Of a stretch of 64,000 nucleotides of DNA, positions 18,663-26,707 are shown piece after piece. The notes beneath the pieces are model-generated. The model was not told the origin of the DNA and did no database searches. It was given only the letters and a program-made list of their open reading frames with translations. Position numbers and translations under genes: made by a program. Positions within the stretch are counted from its first letter, which is position 1. Every line of letters begins with the position of its first letter. The DNA comes from Bin5 sp034422415 (GTDB lineage: Bacteria > Chloroflexota > Anaerolineae > Caldilineales > Caldilineaceae): NCBI GenBank assembly GCA_965202955.1, contig OZ241871.1, positions 2,046,001 through 2,110,000 on the forward strand, given 5' to 3'.

Positions 18663-19844
18663 ATGAGAGTCGCCGTCAACGCCCAGCTTCTGCATACGGG
18701 CAGCAGCTACCGCGGCGCCGGGGTCAGCAGCTACGCCCGCAACCTGCTCACAGCGCTGGCTGCGCAGACCGGCGGACATGAACTGACGGCCTTTCTCAAC
18801 GACCGCAACTTCCGTTGCCCCCAGGCGGAGAAAGGGCTGAATCTGCGCTATACCCGCTGGCCGGCCGCCGCGCCGCTCCCCCGCATCATTTGGGAGCAGA
18901 CCGCCCTGCCGCTGGCCGCACGGGCGGAGCAGGCCGACCTGCTGCACGGGCTGGTAAACACGCTGCCGCTGGTGACGAACGTGCCCGGCGTTGTGACCGT
19001 CCACGACCTGAGTTTTTTGCGCCTGCCCGAGCGTTTTCCGCGGCTGAAGCAGCTCTATCTGGCCGGCCTCTGCCGGGCCAGTGTCCGCAAGGCACGGCGG
19101 GTGATCGCAGTCAGCCGCCAGACCGCCGCCGACGTGCAGTCACACTTCGGCGTGGACAGCCGCCGGGTTGAGGTGGTGTATAATGGGGTCAGCGAGCGCT
19201 TTCGTCCCCTGCCCGCCCAGGATGTTTCCGACTTTCGCCGGCGCATGGGGCTGCCGCCGCGATTTCTGCTCTATGTCGGCACGCTGGAGCCGCGCAAGAA
19301 CCTTCCCCATCTGCTGCGGGCCTACGCCGAGTGGCAGGCGCACAGCACGACCGGGCACGACGCGGCGCTGGTCCTGGCCGGCGCCAAAGGCTGGCACTAC
19401 CGGGAGATTTTTGAGTTGGCAGCCGAACTGGGATTGACCGGGCCTACAGCAGGTGCTCCGTTCGAGCAGGGGCGCAGGGTTCAGTTCCCCGGCTATGTGC
19501 CCGAGGAGGACCTGTGCCTCTGGTATAACGCCGCCGCCGCCTTCGTCTATCCCAGCCTGTTCGAGGGTTTCGGCCTGCCGCTCCTCGAAGCGATGGCATC
19601 CGGCACGCCCGTCATCTGCAGCGACGCACCCAGCCTGCAGGAGGTCGCGGCCGACGCCGCCCTGATCGTCCCGGCGCAGGACCGGCCGGCCCTGGAAAAC
19701 GCATTCGAGCGTCTCTTCAGCGAGCCGGGCCTGGCCGCCGAACTACGCAGTCGCGGCATCGGCCAGGCAAGCCGCTTCTCCTGGCAACGGGCCGCCGCAG
19801 AGACGATCGATGTATACGAGTCCGCACTGCATGGCAGCGAATGA
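18663..19844 (+). CDS. GT4-family (mannosyltransferase-like) glycosyltransferase
   Basis: The 393-residue protein starts MRVAVNAQLLHTG, with the glycine-rich N-terminal loop (SSYRGAGVSSYARNLL). It has a C-terminal RFLLYVGTLEPRKNLPHLLRAY and the E-x7-E region FEGFGLPLLEAMASGTPVICSDAPSLQEV. These are hallmarks of GT4 retaining transferases that elongate bacterial polysaccharides. It lies 35 bases after the previous glycosyltransferase and 19 bases before the sugar-phosphate transferase, so it is probably in the same operon. Confidence 0.9.
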   Translation: MRVAVNAQLLHTGSSYRGAGVSSYARNLLTALAAQTGGHELTAFLNDRNFRCPQAEKGLNLRYTRWPAAAPLPRIIWEQTALPLAARAEQADLLHGLVNTLPLVTNVPGVVTVHDLSFLRLPERFPRLKQLYLAGLCRASVRKARRVIAVSRQTAADVQSHFGVDSRRVEVVYNGVSERFRPLPAQDVSDFRRRMGLPPRFLLYVGTLEPRKNLPHLLRAYAEWQAHSTTGHDAALVLAGAKGWHYREIFELAAELGLTGPTAGAPFEQGRRVQFPGYVPEEDLCLWYNAAAAFVYPSLFEGFGLPLLEAMASGTPVICSDAPSLQEVAADAALIVPAQDRPALENAFERLFSEPGLAAELRSRGIGQASRFSWQRAAAETIDVYESALHGSE

Positions 19845-19863
19845 GCAGCTCCAGTACTGACCA

Positions 19864-21432
19864 ATGGTCACCGAACGCAGGCCGATGACGACCGTACAAA
19901 CGAAGGAGCGCCAGGGCCATCGCACTGCCCAGATGCCCACTGGCCCGAGCGGGATGAATGGAGAGGCAACAGGCGTTCCTGACGGGAACCGGCTGATTGA
20001 CCTCTATAACCGGGTCCCGACGGGCTGGTGGCCGGCAATCTTGCGCGTCAGCGACCTGCTCCTGACCGTCGCCGCCTTTGTGATGGCCTACTGGCTGCGC
20101 TATCGCCTGCAGTGGTTCCTCGTCGTCGACCCGGCGCACCAGGCCGAGCTGGTCACCTATCTGCCGTTTGGCCTGGCGCTGGTCTTTCTCCTCTTCTGCT
20201 CGTTTCAGTTCTCGCGCGTCTACCGCTACCGCCACGACCGCACCTGGCTGGAAGAGGTTTACACCATCGCCAGCGCCACGACGATCGGCGTCGTCGTCCT
20301 GATTGTGCTCAACCTGGCCTTCGGGCAGCTTTCGTACAGCCGTCTCATCTTCCTTTACACGGCAGTGCTCGTGACGCTGCTTTTGGGTATCAGCAGAGCG
20401 TTCATCTACGCCGTGCGCGGCTACCTGCGCAATCGGGGCGTCGGCTTGGAGCGAGTTGTGCTGGTCGGTGTCGGCGAAGTCGGGCTGATGGTCATGCGCA
20501 CCATCGCCGCCCGCCCCAGCCTCGGCTACGAGCTTGTCGGCTTTCTCGACGATAACCCGGAGAAAAACCGGACCGACATCGGCCGTTTCCAGGCGCTCGG
20601 GCCGCTGAAGAATTTCACCGCTATTTTGCAGAACCACGCCATCGACACCGCCATCATCTGCCTGCCCTGGAAGAGTCATCGTGCGGTGGCGCAGCTGCTC
20701 TACATGTGCGAACAGCGCGGCATCAAGGCGCAGATCGTGCCCAACTTCTTCCAGCTGACCAAGAATCAGATGCAGGTCGAGCGGCTCGACGGCATTCCCC
20801 TCATCACCACGCGCTCGGTATCGATCGCCGGCTGGAATTTCTTCGTCAAGCGTGCGCTCGACGTGACGCTGGCGACCGTTATGTTGGTTGTCGGGCTGCC
20901 CTTCGCCGCGCTGATCGCGCTTTGCGTCCGCTTCAGCTCTCCGGGGCCGATCTTCTATTCCCAGACCCGCATCGGACGCAACGGACAGCCGTTCAAGATC
21001 CTCAAATTCCGCTCGATGATCGCCGACGCGGAGGAGCAGCTCGACGACATCGCCGACCTCAACGAAGCTTCTGGTCCGCTCTTCAAGATGCGCGACGACC
21101 CGCGCCGCACTCCTCTCGGAAGTTTCCTGCGCCGCTTCAGCCTCGATGAGCTGCCCAACCTCGTCAATGTTCTGCGCGGCGAGATGAGTCTCGTCGGGCC
21201 GCGCCCCAACGTGCCCGAGGAGGTCGCCCAATACAAGGACTGGCACCGCAAGCGCCTCTCCGTCAGCCCGGGCATGACCGGGCTGTGGCAGGTCAGCGGC
21301 CGCAGCGATCTCACCTTCGATGAGATGGTCCTGCTCGACATCTACTATGCCGAGAACTGGAGCCTGACGCTCGACCTGGGCATCATGCTGCGCACGCTTC
21401 CGAAGGTGTTGGGCGGAGAAGGGGCTTATTGA
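19864..21432 (+). CDS. Undecaprenyl-phosphate sugar phosphotransferase (WcaJ/WbaP-like)
   Basis: The 522-residue protein has four predicted N-terminal membrane helices (~55-170), a nucleotide-binding-like domain (VVLVGVGEVGLMVMRTIAARP, ~190-300) and a fifth membrane segment (VTLATVMLVVGLPFAALIAL). The C-terminal bacterial sugar transferase domain has KILKFRSMIADAEE, SLDELPNLVNVLRGEMSLVGPRP and SPGMTGLWQVSGR. It transfers the first sugar-1-phosphate onto the lipid carrier at the inner membrane and so starts repeat-unit synthesis. Its glycosyltransferase neighbours fit exopolysaccharide assembly; no Wzx, Wzy or chain-length protein is in the window. Confidence 0.93.
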   Translation: MVTERRPMTTVQTKERQGHRTAQMPTGPSGMNGEATGVPDGNRLIDLYNRVPTGWWPAILRVSDLLLTVAAFVMAYWLRYRLQWFLVVDPAHQAELVTYLPFGLALVFLLFCSFQFSRVYRYRHDRTWLEEVYTIASATTIGVVVLIVLNLAFGQLSYSRLIFLYTAVLVTLLLGISRAFIYAVRGYLRNRGVGLERVVLVGVGEVGLMVMRTIAARPSLGYELVGFLDDNPEKNRTDIGRFQALGPLKNFTAILQNHAIDTAIICLPWKSHRAVAQLLYMCEQRGIKAQIVPNFFQLTKNQMQVERLDGIPLITTRSVSIAGWNFFVKRALDVTLATVMLVVGLPFAALIALCVRFSSPGPIFYSQTRIGRNGQPFKILKFRSMIADAEEQLDDIADLNEASGPLFKMRDDPRRTPLGSFLRRFSLDELPNLVNVLRGEMSLVGPRPNVPEEVAQYKDWHRKRLSVSPGMTGLWQVSGRSDLTFDEMVLLDIYYAENWSLTLDLGIMLRTLPKVLGGEGAY

Positions 21433-21444
21433 TTCTGGTTTTCG

Positions 21445-22590
21445 ATGCGTCGAATCCTGATTGTGATGAGCGATACGGGGGGTGGCCACCGGGCCAGCGC
21501 CCAGGCTCTGCAGGCGGCATTCGCGACCCGTTTCCCCGGACGTTTTCAGGTCGAAATCGTCGACCTGTGGACCGACTACACGCCCTGGCCGATTAACCGG
21601 ATGCCCCGCCTTTACGGGCCGATTGTCGCCCGTGCGCTCTGGCTCTGGAAGTTGCTCTGGCTCCTTTTTGAAAAGGAGCGCGCCCTCTCCGCGGTGCTGC
21701 GCCTGGTCTACCCGTTTTGCCGCAGCGGCATGCGCAGGGCTTTGCATGCGCACCGTCCCCACCTCACTATCTCGGTGCATCCGTTGATGCAGTATCTCTT
21801 CCTGCGGCTTCTCGAACAGGAGGGCGCGCAGGTGCCCCTGGTGACGGTCGTCACCGACCTGGCATCCTTCCATCACGGCTGGTTTCACGCCCGCGCCGAG
21901 CGCTGTTTCGTCGCCAGCGAGGCCGCGGCCGCTGCGGCCCGCCGCCATGGCCTGCAGCCGCGCCAGATACGTCTCCTCGGCCTGCCGGTCCGCTCCGCTT
22001 TCGCCGATACCCTGCCGGACCGTGCGACCGCGCGCGCCGGCCTGGGCCTGGCCGATGGCGCGTTCATCGCGCTGCTGGCCGGCGGCGGCGAGGGCATGGG
22101 TCCGGTCGCGGCGATTGCCCGTGCCGCGGCCCGCCGGCTGGCGGCGACGGGGAGCGACGCGCAGCTGATCGTCATCTGTGGCCGCAACCGGCGTCTGCGC
22201 CGGGCGTTGCAGCGCGCCGAATGGCCGCTGCCGGTGCAGGTGCACGGCTTCGTCGACAACATGCAGGCGTGGATGAGGGCCGGCGACTGCATCATCACCA
22301 AGGCCGGCCCGGGCACCATCGCCGAGGCGCTCATCTGCGGGCTTCCGATCCTGTTGAGCGGTTTCATCCCCGGGCAGGAGGAGGGCAATGTGCCGTTTGT
22401 GGTCGAGAACGGAGTCGGCGCTTACTGCGGGTCGCCCGAGGGCATCGCCGAAATTGTTGGGTCGTGGGCAAGCGGCGGCGAGCTGCAGTGTATGGCAGCC
22501 CGCGCGCGCGAGCTGGGGCGTCCGCGTGCCGCGTATGATATTGTCGATGAGATTGCGGGGTTGATGGATGGGGAGAGCGCGCTGGGGTGA
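21445..22590 (+). CDS. MGDG-synthase-like glycosyltransferase (GT28)
   Basis: The 381-residue protein begins MRRILIVMSDTGGGHRASAQAL, the GGGHR signature of MGDG synthase/UgtP-type enzymes. The C-terminal GT28 half includes IALLAGGGEGMGP, MRAGDCIITKAGPGTIAEALICGLPILLSGFIPGQEEGN. These enzymes glycosylate diacylglycerol or related lipids at the membrane. It follows the phosphotransferase by 12 bases and is the last gene of the + strand operon. Glycolipid synthesis is the likely role; sugar specificity is not readable. Confidence 0.9.
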   Translation: MRRILIVMSDTGGGHRASAQALQAAFATRFPGRFQVEIVDLWTDYTPWPINRMPRLYGPIVARALWLWKLLWLLFEKERALSAVLRLVYPFCRSGMRRALHAHRPHLTISVHPLMQYLFLRLLEQEGAQVPLVTVVTDLASFHHGWFHARAERCFVASEAAAAAARRHGLQPRQIRLLGLPVRSAFADTLPDRATARAGLGLADGAFIALLAGGGEGMGPVAAIARAAARRLAATGSDAQLIVICGRNRRLRRALQRAEWPLPVQVHGFVDNMQAWMRAGDCIITKAGPGTIAEALICGLPILLSGFIPGQEEGNVPFVVENGVGAYCGSPEGIAEIVGSWASGGELQCMAARARELGRPRAAYDIVDEIAGLMDGESALG

Positions 22591-22608
22591 AGGCGGCCGC
22601 GAAATCTG

Positions 22609-22842
22609 TTATCCCATGTATTTGTCGCGTCGCTTGCGTTCTTCCATGATCAGAGTCGCTGCCTCCACGCCCAAGTCGGTTGCGGGACGTTCGTCCAAAT
22701 GCTCGCGCCACTCCCAGCGTTCCAACTCCCGCTCTATGGCCTCAAGCGCCACCGCGCTCATTGTGCGGTTGCTTTCACGTGCGTAGCGACGAAGTCGCTC
22801 ATGGAGGGAATCCGGCATGTTTTTGATCTGCAGGTTAGCCAT
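22609..22842 (-). CDS. Orphan FitA/VapB-like ribbon-helix-helix antitoxin
   Basis: The 77-residue protein starts MANLQIKNMPDSLHERLRRYA and contains SNRTMSAVALEAIEREL, a ribbon-helix-helix DNA-binding fold typical of antitoxins that precede PIN-domain toxins. The space just downstream, where a PIN toxin should be, holds only the 3' end of the opposing glycosyltransferase gene (22590). The toxin has apparently been lost. The promoter -10 (TAGAAT with TGC, 22854-22849) sits so close to the ATG that the message may be nearly leaderless, and no Shine-Dalgarno sequence is seen. Confidence 0.82.
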   Translation of the reverse strand: MANLQIKNMPDSLHERLRRYARESNRTMSAVALEAIERELERWEWREHLDERPATDLGVEAATLIMEERKRRDKYMG

Positions 22843-23131
22843 ATAGTGATTCTAGCATGATTTCGGCATGAAATCTACATCCTGAATTGCGAGACCACAC
22901 TCTAATTTCCATTCCATCTTGCCATCCGCATAGCAAGACGCGACAAGGAGTCCGATGAGCCCTGGAAATCTGTCGCGTGTAGAAGGCGTTCATTGTGATT
23001 GGGCACAGGCTGACTGTCGAAGTGCCCACTGCTTGTATGGAAGAAGGATCGACACCTTCATTTCTTAGGAGCCAATGGAGATTAGCCGACTGCTACTCGT
23101 GTGGCTACATTGACCTGATTATAGAGAATCT

Positions 23132-23620
23132 CTAAACCACTCTGACAGGCGACCATCCACCAGCCTGTGTTCTATTGGTCGACAGCGACTCGCCGTCGCT
23201 TATTTTTATCAAATTTGCGACGCTGAAAGGTGCGGGCAACCTGATAAGTCTTCGGATGTGGATCAGATTCAGACTCGGTTTTTCAGGTGACTTGGCATAG
23301 TCGTAAAGGCACTCTTCACCGGGCTGGAATGACTGGATGATTTCATTTAACTCGCGTGTCCGTGACTGGGAAATCTTCGTTTTGTCCTCCCACCCGACAA
23401 TGTCGGCAGAAAAGGAGACATGGGACAATTCGTCAGTGGTGGACGCGTAAAGTCTTACAGGGTCTTTAACAGTTGGTCGGCAATCCCTGAGCAATACTAT
23501 GGGTCTGCCGTCGTAGGGTTGTAGGTATAGAGTTCGATCAGGGTTTGTGGAATGAGTTGATAGAATTTCTTCCAGAACACTTCGGTAGATACCATTGATG
23601 AACAATGCTTGCGGTCTCAT
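23132..23620 (-). CDS. Hypothetical protein downstream of HigA-like antitoxin
   Basis: The start is ATG 23620 (MRPQALFINGIYRSVLEEIL) with GGAG six bases upstream; the frame is open further but lacks sense. The 162-residue product alternates short strands and helices: LYLQPYDGRPIVLL, VRLYASTTDELSHVSFSADIVGWEDK, LNLIHIRRLIRLPAPFSVANLIKI. A PUA/EVE-like beta fold is conceivable but unproven. No membrane segment or catalytic motif is visible. It lies ~100 bases downstream of the HigA-like gene on the same strand and could be its partner, though it does not resemble HigB. Confidence 0.7.
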   Translation of the reverse strand: MRPQALFINGIYRSVLEEILSTHSTNPDRTLYLQPYDGRPIVLLRDCRPTVKDPVRLYASTTDELSHVSFSADIVGWEDKTKISQSRTRELNEIIQSFQPGEECLYDYAKSPEKPSLNLIHIRRLIRLPAPFSVANLIKISDGESLSTNRTQAGGWSPVRVV

Positions 23621-23723
23621 GCATCGCTCCTTTCTTTGAACGCCGATGGATACAATACTTGGTTGTCTACGTATCGATCCGAACCTCGGTGAAAGCTTGT
23701 CCCGGGCTCCCGCGGGGTAGGGC

Positions 23724-23978
23724 TTATGATGTCCCTCGTTTCTGCCACAAGTCATAGGCTGTCTGCATGCCCAGCCAGGTCTCCGGTGTAGAGCCGAACG
23801 CCTGGGACAGCCGCAGCGCCATCTCTACAGACAAATCGGCCTTCCCGTTCACCAAGCCTGACAGAGCCTGCCGGCTCACGCCCAGCCCCTGTGCCGCTCG
23901 CGTCACCGTCAATCCCAACGGTTCAAGACATTCCCATCTCACGATCTCGCCCGGATGGGGAGGGTTGTGCATGGGCAT
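23724..23978 (-). CDS. higA: HigA-family antitoxin, no HigB neighbour
   Basis: The product reads MPMHNPPHPGEIVRWECLEP, then LTVTRAAQGLGVSRQALSGLVNGKADLSVEMALRLSQAFG, then TWLGMQTAYDLWQ. This is the HTH_3/XRE fold and tail typical of HigA. ATGs at 23981, 23978 and 23972 compete; AGGTGA just upstream favours 23978 or 23972. HigB normally lies directly upstream, but that space is taken by the methyltransferase 3' end (24053) with no RelE-like frame left. The antitoxin is thus orphan or works with the unknown gene downstream. Confidence 0.85.
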   Translation of the reverse strand: MPMHNPPHPGEIVRWECLEPLGLTVTRAAQGLGVSRQALSGLVNGKADLSVEMALRLSQAFGSTPETWLGMQTAYDLWQKRGTS

Positions 23979-24052
23979 CATTTCACCTTTTTGGATCTTC
24001 GCTATCGGATGCTGCACCTCCATCTGTAGTGTAGGCGTGACCCTGTCATCCG

Positions 24053-24913
24053 TCAATTGACACGCCCGCAATAGTCCAGCTGGTGCGCCACGTACGCCAG
24101 CTCCCCGCGTGCGACCTGCCGCCGCCGCGTCGCCAGCCAGTCCTCGAATGCGCCCGCGTCCAGCTGCGTATGCCCGCGCAGCGTCGATTCGACGAAGTGC
24201 AGGATGCAGCCGAGGAAGTAGGCTTCATCGGCGGGGTAGGCGCCGCCGACCGGGTGCACGACCCAATCGGAGCTGCCGGCCGCCAGCACTTCTGCCCCGC
24301 ACTGTTGCAGCGCATGGAAAAGCCTGCGGCCGGTGCGGCTGTCGCCCGACGGCTGCCCGTTGGTGATGCGCGTGTCCATCGAGTGGTGGTAGAGCGCCTC
24401 GATCTGCCCGTCCAGCGCCAATTCCGGCAGAAAGAGGGTTGCGCCGTCGAAGTTGATGCTGAAATAGAACAGCCCGCCCGGGCGCAGCATGCCCAACAGG
24501 CTGGGCAGCGCGGCCGGCAGGTGCAGCAGGTCCAGCAGCGCGTGGGCGATGAGGAGGTCGAAGCGTTGTCGATTTTCCGGCCTGGCGGCGAAATCATACA
24601 GATTGGCCGTCTGTAAATCGAGCCGCAGCCCCGAACTGTCATTGGCCGTAAGGTGGGCCAGCCGCTGGCGGGCCACGTGGATGTTGCTTTCTTCGCTGTC
24701 GATCGCCGTGTAATCCGCGCGCGGGAACAGTCCCCACTCGACACAGCGCTCGACCATCGTGCCGATGCCCGCGCCGACTTCCAACACGCGCAGCGGCCGG
24801 TCCGCCGGCGCCGCCGCGCGCACCGCGTCCGCGAGCGTCTGCCAGACATGCCGGTTGAGGGCGCGGTCGTCTACGCTGCGCTTCGCGGCCAGATAGCGGG
24901 TGAAGTCGTACAT
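24053..24913 (-). CDS. Class I SAM-dependent methyltransferase
   Basis: I start at ATG 24913 (MYDFTRYLAAKRSVDDRALN). The 286-residue protein has motif I LRVLEVGAGIGTMVERC, motif II-like DYTAIDSEE, DLLIAHALLDLLHLPAALPSLLGMLRPGGLFYFSINFDG. These give a Rossmann-type methyltransferase. The C-terminal part (HQLDYCGRVN) carries no extra domain. It is the last gene of a minus-strand run containing a glycosyltransferase, PTPS, MDR dehydrogenase and RibA-RibD fusion, so I infer it modifies a pteridine-like product. Small-molecule methylation is likely; the substrate is unknown. Confidence 0.85.
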   Translation of the reverse strand: MYDFTRYLAAKRSVDDRALNRHVWQTLADAVRAAAPADRPLRVLEVGAGIGTMVERCVEWGLFPRADYTAIDSEESNIHVARQRLAHLTANDSSGLRLDLQTANLYDFAARPENRQRFDLLIAHALLDLLHLPAALPSLLGMLRPGGLFYFSINFDGATLFLPELALDGQIEALYHHSMDTRITNGQPSGDSRTGRRLFHALQQCGAEVLAAGSSDWVVHPVGGAYPADEAYFLGCILHFVESTLRGHTQLDAGAFEDWLATRRRQVARGELAYVAHQLDYCGRVN

Positions 24914-24916
24914 GGT

Positions 24917-24981
24917 AGTTTTCAGTTTCTTGTTTTGAGTTTTTAGTAACGGCGGACTGCAGTGGCCAGTGGCCAGTAAGG
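24917..24981. repeat. Heptamer arrays (reverse orientation)
   Basis: Units AGTTTTC, AGTTTCT, TGTTTTG, AGTTTTT, AGTAACG begin three bases upstream of the methyltransferase start. They are followed at 24961 by AGTGGCC (x2) and AGTAAGG. Confidence 0.85.
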
Positions 24982-25021
24982 TCAACGGCAGCGGCGGGTG
25001 CGTACGTGCGTGGTATTCATT

Positions 25022-25105
25022 CGGGACTCGGGACTCGGAACTCGGAACTCGGAACTGGAAACTCGGAACTCGGAACTCGGAACTAGAAACTGGCAGCTAG
25101 AAACT
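25022..25105. repeat. Heptamer array (12 units)
   Basis: Twelve exact-register units: CGGGACT (x2), CGGAACT (x3), GGAAACT, CGGAACT (x3), AGAAACT, GGCAGCT, AGAAACT. The right-hand three units encode the end (FLAASF-stop) of the minus-strand glycosyltransferase. Confidence 0.93.
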
Positions 25106-26171
25106 GCCGTACGGCTGCCGCCGAGTCTGCCCAGCGCGGATGGGAAGCGAACCGCTGCCGGGCGTTGCGGCCGAGGACGGCGAGCCGTTCTCTGTCCCTG
25201 GCCAGCGCGGACAGGTGCCCGGCGATGCCGTGCGCGTCGGTCGGTTCGACCAGAAAGCCGTTGACGTCGGGGCGGACGATCTCGCTGCCCGCGCCGTGAA
25301 CACCGGCCAGCGCCGGCAGGCCGAAAGCCATTGCCTCCAGGTAGACGATGCCGAAGCCCTCGTATAAGGACGGGACCGCCAGCACGTGCGCGGCGCGGTA
25401 CTCCTGCGCCAGGTCGCGGTCGGATACGCGTCCCTGCAGACGGATATTGGCCTCCAGTCCGCTGGCTGCGATCTGCCGGCGCAGTTCGACGCTGTAGCCA
25501 CCATCGACCGTATCGTCGCCCACCACGTTCAGCTGCCAGTCGCTCGGCGGCAGTCGGGACAGCGCGGCGATCAGATGGTGCAGCCCCTTGCGCGGGATGA
25601 GATTGCCCACGAAGAGAACGCGCAGCGGGCCTGAACTGCTTTCCCTGGCGCGGATGAGATCCTGCGCCGCGTCATCGTCCGGTACGGCCAGGTGGTCGGC
25701 GGCCGGGGAAGCGACGATGGAGGGGAGCCCCTTTATCTCGCCGCGCAGCGCCTCCACCGCCTGCCGCGTCGTCCGGCTGTTGAAGACGAAGCCGTCGAGT
25801 GTGCGCAGATAGGACCGCTCGACCGCGCGGTATAAGAGCCGAGGCCAGCGCGGGTGCCGTTCACTGCTGCGCAGGTGATGGACGATCCCGACGAATGGAT
25901 AGGGTCTGGGTTGGAGCCGCCGGTTGAGCAGCGCCAGCGATGGATGGTTCAGCTCATCCTGCAACAGGATGTCGACGCGCAGGTCGCGCAGCCGCCGGTA
26001 GAGCCGCGCCGAGAAGTTGTCGGTCAGATGCGCCGGGTAGCTGCGCCAGGGGAGGGATACGATTTCGACCGAATCGCCGGCCGCGCGCAGATACTCGACC
26101 AGCTTGCGGTCGTAGAGATAGCCGCCCGAAAGCGTGTCCGGAGAGCCGTAGATGAGCAGGCCGATGCGCAT
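25083..26171 (-). CDS. GT4-family glycosyltransferase (pteridine-like cluster)
   Basis: The 362-residue protein starts MRIGLLIYGSPDTLSGGYLYDRKL and has RVLFVGNLIPRKGLHHLIAAL and LYEGFGIVYLEAMAFGLPALAGVHGAGSEIV, the GT4 donor-binding region. It lies between the methyltransferase and the PTPS-like gene. This suggests it glycosylates the cluster product rather than a cell-surface polymer, though that is inference. Its last residues, FLAASF, and its TAG stop are encoded by heptamer units. Confidence 0.9.
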   Translation of the reverse strand: MRIGLLIYGSPDTLSGGYLYDRKLVEYLRAAGDSVEIVSLPWRSYPAHLTDNFSARLYRRLRDLRVDILLQDELNHPSLALLNRRLQPRPYPFVGIVHHLRSSERHPRWPRLLYRAVERSYLRTLDGFVFNSRTTRQAVEALRGEIKGLPSIVASPAADHLAVPDDDAAQDLIRARESSSGPLRVLFVGNLIPRKGLHHLIAALSRLPPSDWQLNVVGDDTVDGGYSVELRRQIAASGLEANIRLQGRVSDRDLAQEYRAAHVLAVPSLYEGFGIVYLEAMAFGLPALAGVHGAGSEIVRPDVNGFLVEPTDAHGIAGHLSALARDRERLAVLGRNARQRFASHPRWADSAAAVRQFLAASF

Positions 26172-26185
26172 GAGCTGCGGTGGCT

Positions 26186-26213
26186 AGTGGCTAGTGGCCA
26201 GTGATCAGTGGAC
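26186..26213. repeat. Heptamer array (4 units)
   Basis: Units AGTGGCT, AGTGGCC, AGTGATC, AGTGGAC lie between the PTPS-like gene and the glycosyltransferase start. Confidence 0.8.
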
Positions 26214-26245
26214 AGAGCAGATTGCGCGCCATACGATTTTGACAG

Positions 26246-26632
26246 CTAGCCATCGCTTCGTTCGACCCGGTAGGAGGCCCAGGCGATCTCGTTTTCCCAG
26301 ATGCGGGCTGTAACGGCACTGATATTGCTGGCGTTCAGATTGCCTGAAAAGCTGTTGGCGACGATGCGGCAGAAATGCTCGATGCTCGGGTTGAGTCCCT
26401 CGAACTCCGTCAGCTCGTTGAGCGTCTTGTCTCGGTAGCGGGTCACCAGCCCTTCCAGCAACTCCTCGACGTGCACGATATCCACCAGGTAGCCGTGCTG
26501 GTCCAGCTCCGCGCCCTCCAGTTGAAACTCGAGCCGGTAATGGTGTGAATGCCACTCGTTCTCCGGTCCCCAGTCGCCGCCGACGAGGAAGTGTTGGGCG
26601 ACAAAGTCCCGCTGTACTGCCAGTTTGTACAT
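26246..26632 (-). CDS. 6-pyruvoyl-tetrahydropterin synthase/QueD-family enzyme (PTPS-III-like)
   Basis: The 128-residue protein starts MYKLAVQRDFVAQHFLVGG after AAGGAAAG. The zinc triad is visible as H14, H28 and H30 (NEWHSHHY). The catalytic Cys four residues before the second His in QueD/PTPS-I is replaced by Glu (E24 in GPENEWHSHHY). In PTPS-III enzymes a Glu at this site is linked to 6-hydroxymethyl-dihydropterin formation. FEGLNPSIEHFCRIVANSF and the C-terminal ENEIAWASYRVE complete the family pattern. The neighbours suggest a pterin-like pathway. It is not next to queuosine genes. Confidence 0.88.
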   Translation of the reverse strand: MYKLAVQRDFVAQHFLVGGDWGPENEWHSHHYRLEFQLEGAELDQHGYLVDIVHVEELLEGLVTRYRDKTLNELTEFEGLNPSIEHFCRIVANSFSGNLNASNISAVTARIWENEIAWASYRVERSDG

Positions 26633-26707
26633 TGCATCTTTCCTTTCGAGCCGGCTCCTCAGCTAAGGCTTCTAGTGGCGGTCGCGACCGTCCTGCCAGG
26701 TGCTGGA

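Noticed and set aside
25022..25105. CRISPR-like array
   Set aside because: The repeated unit is 7 bases with no spacer. CRISPR arrays have 24-40-base repeats with unique spacers, and no cas gene is present.
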